From Branchiostoma floridae (lineage: Eukaryota; Chordata; Leptocardii; Amphioxiformes; Branchiostomatidae): DNA of 64,000 bases. The DNA lies in NCBI RefSeq assembly GCF_000003815.2, contig NC_049981.1:29390854-29454853 (forward strand), given 5' to 3'. Shown one piece after another: positions 48,714-58,975 of the stretch; within the stretch, counting starts at the first letter, position 1, and each line of letters begins with the position of its first letter. The translations under genes and the position numbers were made by a program. The notes beneath the pieces were generated by a model that saw only the letters and a program-made list of their open reading frames with translations, did no database searches and was not told the origin of the DNA.

Positions 48714-49252
48714 CTAAGGCCACAGCAAGTAAATTTTATGGATGACATCCTCTACAGACTGCAAAAATAATGAGATAGGGCGAAAAAAAAAACAAGATGG
48801 GTTAAAAAAAACAAGATGGCTAAATTTTCAAAATAGACACCATAAACGTCGTAACAAGAGTTTAAGTGACAAAACATGGTAGCACTGACAACAAATAATT
48901 AATTCCTGTATTCAAGAAGTGAACTAGTGTTGTTTAAGTGACACTAGTGTGGTAGGCTGGTATTACTTACCAAGTTGCCAACTACACTCGTGACTTCCAT
49001 AGTGGTGCCACTTTTACAGCTATTCAGCTGGTTTCACTTCTATAACTACAGTAATGGCTACCACGCTAGTGTGACTTCTACAAGTACAATCATAAAGCTA
49101 AAACACAACATACTTTCCTATTTTGACACTTTCTCGTCATGTTGACCATTTCCAAAGAAGAAAAAAATTCTTGTTTTTTTGTCTGAAATCAGGCGAAAAT
49201 TAATGAGCGTGCGGATGTCATCCATAAAATTTACTTGCTGTATGTGGCCTAA
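48714..49252. mobile_element. TIR element GGCCACAGCAAGTAAATTTT
   Basis: The left end GGCCACAGCAAGTAAATTTT, then ATGGATGACATC is mirrored by GATGTCATCCATAAAATTT, then ACTTGCTGTATGTGGCC at the right. About 35 bp of inverted repeat, 540 bp in total, no transposase. Confidence 0.8.
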
Positions 49253-49630
49253 ATGAAAAAAAAAAGTTTCTTGTGTGGTTAAGATGCTGAAAGGTTTCAT
49301 CCATTTATGTTCTGTTTTATGTCATAATTTTCCAAAGTTAATGGTCCAATTCACAACTTGTAACTCCCAAACATCTTTGATACTGCACCGTTAAAAGCAA
49401 TTCTCTATCAGTAAAAAAAGAAGTTAGCTTTTATCTTTGACTGGATCAACTCAGCAAGAGTTGAGTGGGGACTAAAAACACTATCTCTGCCATCTAATGG
49501 AACAGAGAGCTTGGCTTTCATCCTAATGGTGACCTTGATAATGTCTCCAGGCCACTGGATACACACAATAATATATCTTCAGGAGGTATCTGTTCTTGAC
49601 ATGACTAGTCCATTTTTCAGATTGTGGAGA
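49253..49630. other. No recognisable feature
   Basis: Nothing supported. Confidence 0.4.
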
Positions 49631-49743
49631 TAACGATAGTTCACCTTTATCCGCTGGGTAACCTATATCCGTTGTATCCCAAAATGTGCTGTTTTGAAAA
49701 ACAACCGATTAGGTTTCCCCGCGGATAAAGGTGAACTAGCGTT
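49631..49743. mobile_element. Palindromic MITE, copy 8 (113-bp internal deletion form)
   Basis: TAACGATAGTTCACCTTTAT to GATAAAGGTGAACTAGCGTTA. Both ends are intact but the central hairpin is missing. Confidence 0.85.
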
Positions 49744-49802
49744 AAATTTGCTGCTTGATTTAAACTTTTGAATAGACAAATATGCATCATGGTGACAACA
49801 TC

Positions 49803-50053
49803 TAATGCTAGTTCACCTTAATCCGTTGGGTAACCTAGATTCATTGTTTTTTTTAAAAGTAGGTATTTAGAGATTTCAAGTCAACGACGTGGGTTTCAAA
49901 TGTCAACATTTTCAAAATATTGCTATGTGCAATTCCATCGACTTAACAATCCTCAAATACCCTATTTTTAGATACAACGGATAAAGGTTGCCCAACGGAT
50001 ACAGGTTACCCGACTGATAAAAGTTACCCAAAAGATAAAGGTGAGCTAACATT
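49803..50053. mobile_element. Palindromic MITE, copy 9 with repeated right end
   Basis: TAATGCTAGTTCACCTTAAT to GATAAAGGTGAGCTAACATTA. The right arm holds three to four near copies of GATAAAGGTTGCCCAACG, an expansion of the subterminal motif. Confidence 0.82.
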
Positions 50054-50536
50054 ACGATGTCAGCATCTGAAAATAGGGGGAGAGATGATTTCTTGCCTAA
50101 ATCATCCATTGTTCATTCCAGCTATACAGTCTATAACAAGGCCATGTTAACTTGGCTGTATGGATGACATACTCTGGGAAAACCAAAACTGATGCAAATG
50201 TGCACAAAAAATTATTGAAATCTAAGTGGTCAGGAAGATTGAACAAATCACATACAGAGTATGGTATCATACCAAAAAACTGTTACAGATTCTTCAAATT
50301 TGTTCTGGCACATCTTGACTTTGACAATTGACAATTGACTTTGGTGTTCTATGACATTGTTATATATTTTTTTGCAATCTATGACATAAATTTTGTAGTT
50401 GCTTTGTACGATTTACAATATGTCACAAACATTATTGGAGGAAAGGATGAACGACAGTGAATGTCGCCCACATAATCGAATCAACAAGGCCTAACATTGA
50501 CAAAATTGGAATATCCCAAAATGGATGTCATGGATT

Positions 50537-50744
50537 TAATGCTAGTTCACCTTTATCCGCAGGGTAACCTATATACGTTGGTTTACAAACAGGGTATTTA
50601 GTGATATCGACAGATGGTTGATTCAGACTGGAATAAGTTGAAAATATATTAAATTCAAAACCACTGTCCATCAACTTTGTATAAAAAACATTGTTTTTAA
50701 AACACCGGATATAGGTTACCCCACAGATTAAGGAGGACTAGCCG
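50537..50744. mobile_element. Palindromic MITE, copy 10
   Basis: TAATGCTAGTTCACCTTTAT to GATTAAGGAGGACTAGCCGTA, with CAGGGTATTTAGTGATATCG inside. Confidence 0.82.
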
Positions 50745-50992
50745 TACACATCACAAAAGTACTAGACAAGAAGTTTTTGGTTTCATTTACATGCATAAAA
50801 CAGACAGTCAAATTGATATGTCTTTCATACTTGAATAATTCACGGAGCATTTTCGAACTGACACAAGTCCATTTGAGCGCGATCCCCCCGAGACAAGATA
50901 TCTAAAGTCTCCCCTGGATGACATTAACCTCGACCTCTGGGGGTACAAACTGGCTTTTAATGGTTGCCTCATGACGAGGCTGCTCACACAAG

Positions 50993-51320
50993 CAGGGCTC
51001 GAAATACCACCTGCATGTGCAGGTTAGTGCAGGTAAAATTGGAGCTGTGCAGGTATTTCTGATGTCTACCTGCACCTAACCTGCTCTAGTCCATGTACTG
51101 GGTTTTTTATACATAAATGTCATATGATGTAGGTGTATGTGGATTGTTATTAGCTGCATTGACTGTTACCACTTATAAAGTATAAAAGAAAAAAAAAATA
51201 GCAATAGTTCCTGAACAATTTTAGTACGATCCATACTTCCTAAGTTCAGAGTGGTGCAGGTAAACTTTGTCTGGTGCAGGTAATTTTCAATGTTACCTGC
51301 AAAAAGCATTTTGATCCCTG
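50993..51320. mobile_element. CTGCAC-rich element, full copy, flanked by a 29-bp direct repeat
   Basis: Starts CAGGGCTCGAAATACCACCT and ends GCATTTTGATCCCTG. The inside holds many GTGCAGGTA/TACCTGCAC motifs. The 29 bases on the left (50964-50992) recur with two differences directly on the right (51321-51349). Confidence 0.85.
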
Positions 51321-51349
51321 TTGCCTCATGACGAGGCTGCTAACACGAG

Positions 51350-52083
51350 TCTGGTCCGAAACAGAACAATGTCGGATTGAGCTCCGATTCTAGTCACGGA
51401 GTGAGGCATTACGTATGCAGCACGCTTTCATCCTTCTCGTTCTGTGCAGACACAGGTAATATGCTTAGGCCTAGGAAAGAATGTTGTGTTTTTTGTTTCA
51501 GTCCTGAAAACGTTAGGGGCGGTATGAAGGGATTATCTTTTTTTTTTTAAACTTTGGCCCAAACTTTTACCTGTAATGATACAATACAGTTTAACGATTT
51601 GAAAGTAAAACTCAAATGCATGATGACATTTATATTTTCAATGTTTAACTTCAATTTTGAGCATAATGGTTACAAATCTGGGGATACATTTATCCTTCAT
51701 TAGATAGGACAAGCAGTTTTTTTACTTGAATAGGAAGCAGACTGGAAATTATGTGACTCCACTGTGCACCCAAAAAAAGACTAGGGTTGGCAGGTTTTTC
51801 CAAAGGTAGGTTGGGAAACAGGAAACACAACATTTTTCTTTCTTTTTCCACCTGTAGCCTCAATGTTAGATTGGATCTTAGCTATTATAGCACATGTAAT
51901 TTGAGTAATTTTTCTGTAAATATGAGTACCGTTTGATTTACTCCCACTCAAACCTATAGGGCAAGCCTAAGGGTATAATATAATCATGTTAATGACATGA
52001 TCTAAAAATAAGTAAGCAGGGACCGAATAATTCATTCATTTGGGTAATTTATTCATTTACTTACTATCTAGTCTATATTACTG
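51350..52083. other. No recognisable gene
   Basis: AT-rich with homopolymer runs. Nothing supported. Confidence 0.4.
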
Positions 52084-52299
52084 TACGCTAGTTCACCTCT
52101 ATCCGTGGGGTAACCTTTATCCATTGTTTTTAAAAATAAGGTATTCAGGGCTATCATGCCGACAAAATGTGAGTTCAAACTGCCATATTTTGAAAATATT
52201 ACAATTCGACACCACCGTCCGTCAACTTGATATGCCTAAATGCGTTGTTTTGAAATACAACGGATATAGTTTACCCCATGTTAAGGAGAACTAGCTTAA
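52084..52299. mobile_element. Palindromic MITE, copy 11
   Basis: TACGCTAGTTCACCTCTATC to GTTAAGGAGAACTAGCTTA, with ACCACCGTCCGTCAACTTGA inside. Confidence 0.85.
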
Positions 52300-52329
52300 C
52301 ATTGCTTACTAGTATGATATTAATGTTCT

Positions 52330-52450
52330 TTTCTTTTCTGTGACCCCTTCCTTCACTCAACCATATGCATGTTGCTGGCTAATATAAGCCATTGAATCCA
52401 AATGTAGGCTTTGCTTCACTCAACCACATCTAATTATGCATGTTGCTGGC
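52330..52450. repeat. Short tandem duplication
   Basis: CTTCACTCAACCA, then ATGCATGTTGCTGGCT, then AAGCCATTG occurs twice about 60 bases apart. Confidence 0.75.
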
Positions 52451-52499
52451 TGATACAAGCCATTGTCTTTCAAATAAGCTCTGAAACTCCATACACATT

Positions 52500-52740
52500 C
52501 ACAGGAGTGACCTCTGACCTCCTGACCATATTGTAGACCTGGACCGGATTTAAGGATTTTGATTTGTCAGCCGTTTCAATGTTTCATTTGTATTTATATG
52601 TTCCGAAGTGTAATGTCTATTTATTTTCTTTGTAACATGCCTTTATTTCCTTGTATGTAAATACTGGGCCCTATTGAAAACCAGATTTTCTAAACTGAAT
52701 AGGCTACCCAGGCGTTTGATAATAAACAAACAAACAAAAA
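52500..52740 (+). mobile_element. 3' tail of a CR1/L2-type LINE
   Basis: CTGGGCCCTATTGAAAACCA, then TAGGCTACCCAGGCG, then ATAATAAACAAACAAAC parallels the 3' UTR end of the LINE at 6978-7530 (minus strand: TTGGGCTCCCTTGGAAATCA, then GGGACTACCCTG, then AATAAATAAA). No ORF remains. Confidence 0.65.
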
Positions 52741-52867
52741 AATTGAATCGAAATGCAGGCTTTGCGTTGATTTTATTTGACTCATGAACATGTATAGTTG
52801 ATTTCATAATGCCATTTCTAATAATAGCTACAGATAATCTTTGAGAAGCATCCCAACATAATACTTG

Positions 52868-53165
52868 AAGTTCACCTTTATCCATATGGAGTAACCTATA
52901 CCCGTTGTTTTTAAAAACAGTAACGCTAGTTCTCCTTTATCCGCGGGTAACCAATATCCGTTGCTTTTAAAAACAGGGTCTTTGGGGATATCAAGTCGAC
53001 GGATTGTGTTTTCGATGCGCAATATTAAAAATATTGCAGTTTGAAACCACCGTTTGTGGACGTGATGTCCCTTAATACCCTGTTTTTAATACAAGGGATA
53101 TAGGTCACCCCGCGGATAAAGGTAAACTAGCGTTACTTAGGGATATCAAGTTGACAGTGCCAATC
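52868..53165. mobile_element. Palindromic MITE, copy 12 nested in a second copy of its own family
   Basis: The outer left arm AGTTCACCTTTATCCATATG to TTTTTAAAAACAG (52868-52919) is interrupted by a full copy, TAACGCTAGTTCTCCTTTAT to GTAAACTAGCGTTA (52920-53136). The outer arm then resumes CTTAGGGATATCAAGTTGAC. TA is present at both junctions, supporting a TA target duplication. Confidence 0.88.
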
Positions 53166-53257
53166 CAAAATTGCAGAACCCAATGGATGGCAATGGTTCA
53201 GCACCAAGGACAGATCCATCCATTTTGTTTCCCTCAAGGTGGCATACATGTATGCTA

Positions 53258-53728
53258 GGGGTTGGAACTGGTACAGAAAATTCAGGTACAGGTACGGTCC
53301 ATATAAGGTCCAGAGGATCAGGTCCAGGTCCAGACTTGAACCTAACTACCAGTGAAAACTTGTGAAAGGGCAATACTCAAAACAATGGCCCTTTTCGCTA
53401 CAAAGGAACCTGTTTGATGGAGCATCCGACGTCCACTGGCGTTTTAAAATCCTATCATCATGTAAACAACACTACTTGTCTCTGTCTTAGACCAACATTG
53501 ACTGTAGAAACTTTGCAAAAATGACTATGAACTCTCATGTACTTTGATCTTCTTATTTCTTGGATCTGTAAGCCCCAAAACATGTAAACACCTGTCCATG
53601 TAATCTGTCCATTTTCTAATCGGTCCAACATCCGGTCTACAGCTTTTTTTCAGGTCCATTTTTTTTGGACCGGTCCAAGAAGAAAAAACGGTTTTGTACC
53701 TGTACACCATACCGGCACCCACCCCTAT
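53258..53728. mobile_element. TIR element with GGTACAGGT motifs
   Basis: The left end TAGGGGTTGGAACTGGTACA and the right end GTACACCATACCGGCACCC, then ACCCCTA are imperfect mirrors. Internal TTTTTTTTGGACCGGTCCAAG. An end of the same type is visible at about 61386-61412. Confidence 0.6.
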
Positions 53729-53896
53729 TGTATGCTGTTTATTCTAATCAATTTAGAAATGGCAATCAGATAAGGCAGACTTCATCCCTTTACCCAAAAA
53801 TTACTGCTTCGTGAGCCTTCCAGTCCTGTAGCCAAAAATAGCAACCCCTGAGGATGCGTGATCATGCTGCATTGCACACAGACACACACCAATACA

Positions 53897-54110
53897 TAAT
53901 GCTAGTTCACTTTATTTATCTAAAAACAGGATATTTAGGGATATCAAGTCAATGGTCAGTGGTTGCAAATTGCAATATTTTCAACAGTTTTCAAATATTT
54001 TTAAAACAATGCAGTTTGAAACCACCACTTGTCAACTTGATTTATCTAAATACTTATTTTGAAATACAACAGATATGGGTTACCCTGCAAACAAAGGTTA
54101 ACTAGCGTTA
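53897..54110. mobile_element. Palindromic MITE, copy 13
   Basis: TAATGCTAGTTCACTTTATT to AACAAAGGTTAACTAGCGTTA. The left subterminal block is deleted. Confidence 0.8.
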
Positions 54111-54114
54111 GATT

Positions 54115-54985
54115 ATCATGCTCACACACAAACACAGATTCACACACACAGACAAGCTAGAAACACTTCTTCACTCTCTTCAAGTAATTGAAAAGGCAAT
54201 ACACCCTTGTACATCTTTATCATTTACTCAAGGTAACGCTAGTTCACCTTTATCTGTGTGGGGTACCACATATCCGTTGTTTTTAAAAGCAGGGTATTTA
54301 GGATTATCAGTCGATTATAGTCGATGGACATTGCAATGTTTTGAAAATAATAAAAAATATTTTTAAAATCTAACATGTTGAAAACCACAGTCTGGAAATA
54401 CCCAGCTTTTAAAACAACTGATTCAAGCTACCCAACGGATAAGATGAACTAGCATGAGGATGGAGGATTTTCCAACTACAGCAGACATATTCTGCAAAAA
54501 AACTTCCAAAAATCTGATAAACACAATTATTCCCAAAGGAGCATGCCTTAGAAAACAGGGACATGACATCTTCCACATGACTGCTTCACACAATGAAAGA
54601 CGATACTCCAGCGAAACCTCCAAAAACTGGACCCACTTCCCTTGCCCAGTAAGCTAACTAGCCTTAGATATCATGCTCACACACAAACACAGATTCACAC
54701 ACACAGACAAACAGACAAGCTAGAAACACTCCTTTACTCTCTTCAAGCAATTAGAAAGGTAAAGTGTCTTTGTACATCATTTATCATTAAATTTTACTTA
54801 AAGTATAGGTAGAGGATTTTCCAACAACAGCAGATGTATTCTTCAAGCTTCCAAAAATCTGACAAACACAATAATTATTCCCAAAGGTGCATGCCTTAGA
54901 AAACAGGGACACGACATCTTCCACACGACTGCTCTACACAATAAGAGCCGACACTCCAGCGAAACCGCCTCTTTCTAATCCAATA
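54115..54985. repeat. Tandem segmental duplication, MITE in one copy
   Basis: ATCATGCTCACACACAAACA, then GACAAGCTAGAAACAC occurs at 54115 and 54672. GGATTTTCCAAC, then GCATGCCTTAGAAAACAGGG occurs at about 54460 and 54815. The two units differ mainly by the MITE at 54234-54454, present only in the first. Confidence 0.85.
54234..54454. mobile_element. Palindromic MITE, copy 14
   Basis: TAACGCTAGTTCACCTTTAT to GATAAGATGAACTAGCA. The paralogous segment at 54790-54815 gives the empty site (TTAAAGTATAGGTAGAGG). Confidence 0.82.
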
Positions 54986-55347
54986 GCCGGACCCGCTTCC
55001 CTCGCCCAGTAAGCATGGACTATGGGGAGCTGCCACAATCCCATCTGACAGTTCATGACGTCATGGTAGTCATGGCAACCACTGTCTACCCAATAGGGAA
55101 ATTGGATCAGGACAGGAGAAACCTAATTGCATTTTTTTGCTGAGCATTGTGCCCATTCTTCTTCAAGATGGAGATAGAATGTCTGTCAGTCACTATTTTT
55201 AATCTCAACGCCAATCAGGCATAAGTAAGAAGATGTGTCTTTTCTTACAAGCGTCTTTTCAGGGCTCAAAATACTTTTTTCTGTATACCTGCACTGGTGC
55301 TTAGGTGGTAACAGTCAATGCAGCTAATAACAATCCACATACACCTA

Positions 55348-55931
55348 CGAGGGGCGTTTAATAAGTAATAACTCTGACTCATTTCCCATAGCAGGAGATT
55401 AATGAAACTTGGCACAGTTACTAGTCTTTCTCTTCATAGGAACCACACAGAGTTATGCATTTCTCCCATTGTTTGATGCAGCTCTGGACACCGTTTTTGT
55501 AGGACACCCCAGGTTGGTCCTCCAACAGATGCCTCATCAATGGCAGAAGAGGAACGACCAGGTCTGGGAGCTGTTTCCACAGACTTCCGGCCATGTTTGA
55601 ATTCAGGATGCCAGCGTTTTACAAGGTCATATGATGGGGCATCATCACCATAAGTTTCTTTCATTTCATCAAAAGTCTCCTTTGGTGTGCGTCCTTTCAA
55701 ATACAAAAACCGGATAACTGCGCGACACTCAACTGGCTCCATGTCACACCTGGTCCATTTCACACCTAACTCAGTTCAAACACCAGTAATTCAGAAACCA
55801 CAATTAGTTCAGAGCTCTTTTTTGCAACATAAACTATAAACTTTAAGATATAAATCATTACACATGCAAAATTTCATCTAGATCAGACAACTGGAAGTGG
55901 GTCAGAGTTATTACTTATAGAACGCCCCTCG
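55348..55931. mobile_element. Internally deleted mariner-like transposon, copy 2
   Basis: CGAGGGGCGTTTAATAAGTA to TACTTATAGAACGCCCCTCG. TA is duplicated exactly, as shown against uninterrupted copies of the host repeat. 584 bp; same deletion layout as copy 1. Confidence 0.93.
55434..55763 (-). CDS. Mariner transposase N-terminal HTH ORF (109 aa), copy 2
   Basis: Same length and layout as 46739-47068, with 13 amino-acid differences out of 109. Starts MKWTRCDMEPVECRAVIRFL and keeps YLKGRTPKETFDEMKETYGD, APSYDLVKRWHPEFKHGRKS and the C-terminal fusion tail. GRP is changed to GRS. No stop or frameshift separates it from copy 1. It encodes the end-binding helix-turn-helix without the catalytic core. 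Whether it is transcribed is unknown. Confidence 0.8.
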   Translation of the reverse strand: MKWTRCDMEPVECRAVIRFLYLKGRTPKETFDEMKETYGDDAPSYDLVKRWHPEFKHGRKSVETAPRPGRSSSAIDEASVGGPTWGVLQKRCPELHQTMGEMHNSVWFL

Positions 55932-56522
55932 TACATCATAAGACATTTATGTAGAAAACCCAGTACATAGACCAGTGCACGTTAGGTGCAGGTAGACACC
56001 AGAAATACCTGCACAGCTCCAATTTTACCTGCACTAACCTGCATATGCATGTGTTATTTCGAGCCCTGTTCTTTGCTTTAGAATATGTGTCCGTCACTCT
56101 TTTTAATCTCAATGTCAATCAGGCATATGTAAGATGATATGTCTTTTCTTAAAAGCATCCTTTGATTTAGAACATGCACCAATCACCCTTTTTAATCTCA
56201 ATGCCATTCAGGCATAAGAAAGATGATATGTCTTTTCTTACAAGCATCCTTTGCTCTAGAATATCCCTCAGTTACTCTTTTTATAATCAGAATGCCAATC
56301 AGGCATAAGTAAGAAGACGTGTCTTTTCTTACAACCATCCTTTGCTTTGGAATATCCACCAGTCACTCTTTTTAATCAGAATGCCAATCAGACATCAGTA
56401 AGATGATATGTCTTTTCTTACAAGCGTCCTTTGCTCTAGAATATCCCTCAGTCACTCTTTGTAATCTCTGTATCTGTATCTATATAGCCGGTATAACCAC
56501 CGTTTGGCGTAACACACCAGCT

Positions 56523-56863
56523 CAGGGCTCTAGCCAGCTCGACATTTTTTTCCGTCAGCCAATTCCCATTGTCGCGAAAACACTATTCCAGAAGTTAGAG
56601 AGACTGAACTGAGACCTTGAAAAACGGGTTTTAATGAGATTATCATATGAGAAAGGGCACCGACACACATTGTCAACAATCATAACAATAGCAAAACAAA
56701 CAGTGTGTGGCTTTTACGACCGTGGACGGCGTCCCCAAGCAGCCTGTAGCTTCCACCAAGGATTTTTGTCCGTCAAAGTTGACGGATTAGTTTTAAAATG
56801 TTTCCGTCACACGCAGCAAATTTCCGTCAATTTACGGAAAAAAGGACGCTGGCTAGAGCCCTG
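56523..56863. mobile_element. hAT-type MITE with perfect 8-bp target duplication, copy 2
   Basis: CAGGGCTCTAGCCAGCTCGA to GCTGGCTAGAGCCCTG. CACCAGCT lies at 56515-56522 and 56864-56871. 341 bp; same family as 42619-42972. Confidence 0.93.
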
Positions 56864-57159
56864 CACCAGCTTGACAACAATCAGGCATAAGCTAGATGAT
56901 ATGTCTTTTCTTACTACAATACAAGCATCCTTTGCTTTATTCCAGCTGCACTGATTTATTTCCTTGTCATTTTGGCAGCAAAGATTGACTGAGATGACAG
57001 AATATAGAGATGGGTGGGGGGCAAGAGGTGGAAGGAAAACATTAAAATACATTATTAAATAAATCTGACTATACAATATATACATCAATTGCTGCCTGAA
57101 ACTATGTTTAGTGATATCAACTCTTATAATTCCACCAGATGCCAGAATACCTAGCCCCA

Positions 57160-57731
57160 GGGTACCATCCGGATAGTAGTTTGCTCTGACGTTTTTTTAT
57201 ACACTATATACAGTCGCGTCTAGCTCTGACTTTTTTATACACTATATACAGTCGCTTCTAGCTCTGACTTTTTTTATACACTATATACAGTCGCTTCTAG
57301 CTCTGACTTTTTTTATACACTATATACAGTCGCTTCTAGCTCTGACTTTTATTATACACTATATACAGTCGCTTCTAGCTCTGACTTTTATTATACACTA
57401 TATACAGTTGTTTCTCTGCTATTCCATCTGGGAACCTTTACTAGTACATCTCTAACGTCTGGAATCATCCAAATTTTGGACGAGGGCGCTGATTGGTCCC
57501 TAAACATGAGCGAATAAGGAATGTGTTCAAGCGCTCAGTCGTACAACTCGTTCCAACTCCCAAAATGTCCTCTGTCTGCTTGTGGGAGGGTTCATTGTCA
57601 TTAAACAAATGCTCTAGAACCCATTGCATTAATTTGCTCATTAACTGACGTCACCACGAGAAGGTTTGAATGCACAGTTCCCAAAATGGACAACAGAAGC
57701 GAACATAAGAGCTACTATCCGGATGGTACCC
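57160..57731. mobile_element. TIR element with internal 39-bp tandem repeat
   Basis: A perfect 20-bp inverted repeat, GGGTACCATCCGGATAGTAG and CTACTATCCGGATGGTACCC, bounds 572 bp. The left half holds six copies of a 38-40-bp unit (GCTCTGACTTTTTTTATACA, then CTATATACAGTCGCTTCTA) starting at 57183, 57223, 57261, 57300, 57339 and 57378. No transposase. Confidence 0.88.
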
Positions 57732-58317
57732 AGGCCACATAATACCACCACATGAGAAAAATACTTGAATTCAAAGTTATCAAAAGGGCTGTACCACTAC
57801 AACATCAGCAGTCCTGACGCATATACATACATTGTATACTTCATACAGGCTTTTAGCTAGGCACAAGTCAATGCGTCATTGGGACGCACTTTTCTAAGAA
57901 TAACAAGAAATTTGATGCTCTGGACGCCCTTATACTGGGGAGAAAATCCTCTGACAAGCATGAAATTCTGATTGACCAGGGATGCTACCAGGTCATCTGT
58001 GGTCACAGTCTTCTACTGTGACCTCTGTAACAGTATTTTTGCCTCTTAGGATACCTATGAATACACTATTTTAACTTAAAATCATCAAAAACTCTGCAGC
58101 ATGGAAGGTGGATGGTCCCGGACCCCCCTACAATAGTCACTTACCACGACTAACCAATAAATTTGGACTCCCAACAATAAAATCCTAGCTAAAAGCCTGA
58201 CTTCATATATTTAGGTGTTCAAGACAATCTTGAGATGCCCTCTATGATAATATTCCTTCATTATGGGTGTATCATGGCACATGTTGGAATTATGATAGTT
58301 GATATTACCTATTAGGC
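57732..58317. other. No gene; diverged relative of 63290-63930 in inverted orientation
   Basis: ACCACCACATGAGAAAAATAC (57747-57767) and the stretch TTCAAGACAATCTTGAGA near 58219 both have reverse-complement matches near 63888-63910 and 63340-63358. This suggests an old inverted duplication. Nothing coding. Confidence 0.4.
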
Positions 58318-58607
58318 CAGGGTTGGACAAGTTTTCTAGAATTTCACTTGTCCTATCAGGCAAGCACATAAAAATTTCACTTGCCCAAACCAATTTTTCA
58401 CTTGCCCAAAATTCAAATGTCATTTTTATATGCATTTTCAATGCCAGCAATGGATTTCATATATTATTGCCTCTATTTATCTATGTTGACCATTGCTTGA
58501 TGTCATGACTGTAAAAAGTGACTTGTATATCAAAATCTCACTCAATGGAAAAATCTTACTTGCCCGATTGGGCCATGGACAATAGGGCTAGTGGACTTGT
58601 CCAAACC
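58318..58607. mobile_element. hAT-type MITE CAGGGTTGGACAAG
   Basis: CAGGGTTGGACAAGTTTTCT to GTGGACTTGTCCAAACC. The 8-bp target duplication TATTAGGC lies at 58310-58317 and 58608-58615. Several CACTTGCCC motifs inside; noncoding. Confidence 0.9.
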
Positions 58608-58849
58608 TATTAGGCACAGACATGGACCTAAGGCTGTTTTCATGTTGACCTTTCAGACGTTGAGGATTGTCCTTAAGATCTAAGAACCAACAAACTAAAC
58701 TGGCATGGTGTCAATAAGCCACCTACTGTCTCAATAAGCAACCATGAAAATTTTTTTTTTTAAATTCATGGGTCTAAGTGGCAAGTGTGCAGATGTTGAC
58801 ACACTGACAGCACCAAATCCGTAGGCGTTTTGGGCACCCATTTTGACAG

Positions 58850-58975
58850 ATTAGCCGTGAGGCTCGGTGGGCGTCACTCCACCGTCATGGGGGCAGGGGC
58901 ATGGCGAGTATCGAACTCAGGACCTTCTGATTCTGATTCCAACGCTCTAGCCGTTGCGCCACACAGACACCATAA
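58850..58975 (-). mobile_element. tRNA-like SINE head
   Basis: The minus strand reads TGTGTGGCGCAACGGCTAGA (box A-like), then GTCCTGAGTTCGATACTCG (box B). The body is short and no target duplication is evident. A degenerate tRNA pseudogene is the alternative. Confidence 0.5.

Larger units (their letters stand above)
55260..56068. mobile_element. CTGCAC-rich element, copy split by a mariner derivative
   Basis: CAGGGCTCAAAATACTTTTT to GTTATTTCGAGCCCTG. The mariner at 55348-55931 interrupts CACATACACCTACATCAT, which is intact in the copies at 59566 and 63363. Confidence 0.88.
55180..56950. repeat. Minisatellite, about 80-bp unit, broken by two nested insertions
   Basis: Units contain CACTCTTTTTAATCTCAA, then CAATCAGGCATAAGTAAGA, then TGTCTTTTCTTACAAGCATC, then CTTTGCTTTAGAATAT. 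Runs occur at 55180-55259, 56069-56480 and 56870-56945. A CTGCAC-rich element (55260-56068) and a hAT MITE (56523-56863) sit between them. Confidence 0.85.

Noticed and set aside
50880-50965. Candidate missing N-terminal exon on the minus strand (FVPPEVEVNVIQG)
   Set aside because: Interrupted by a stop, no suitable donor in phase, and no match to the expected DUF4062 start.
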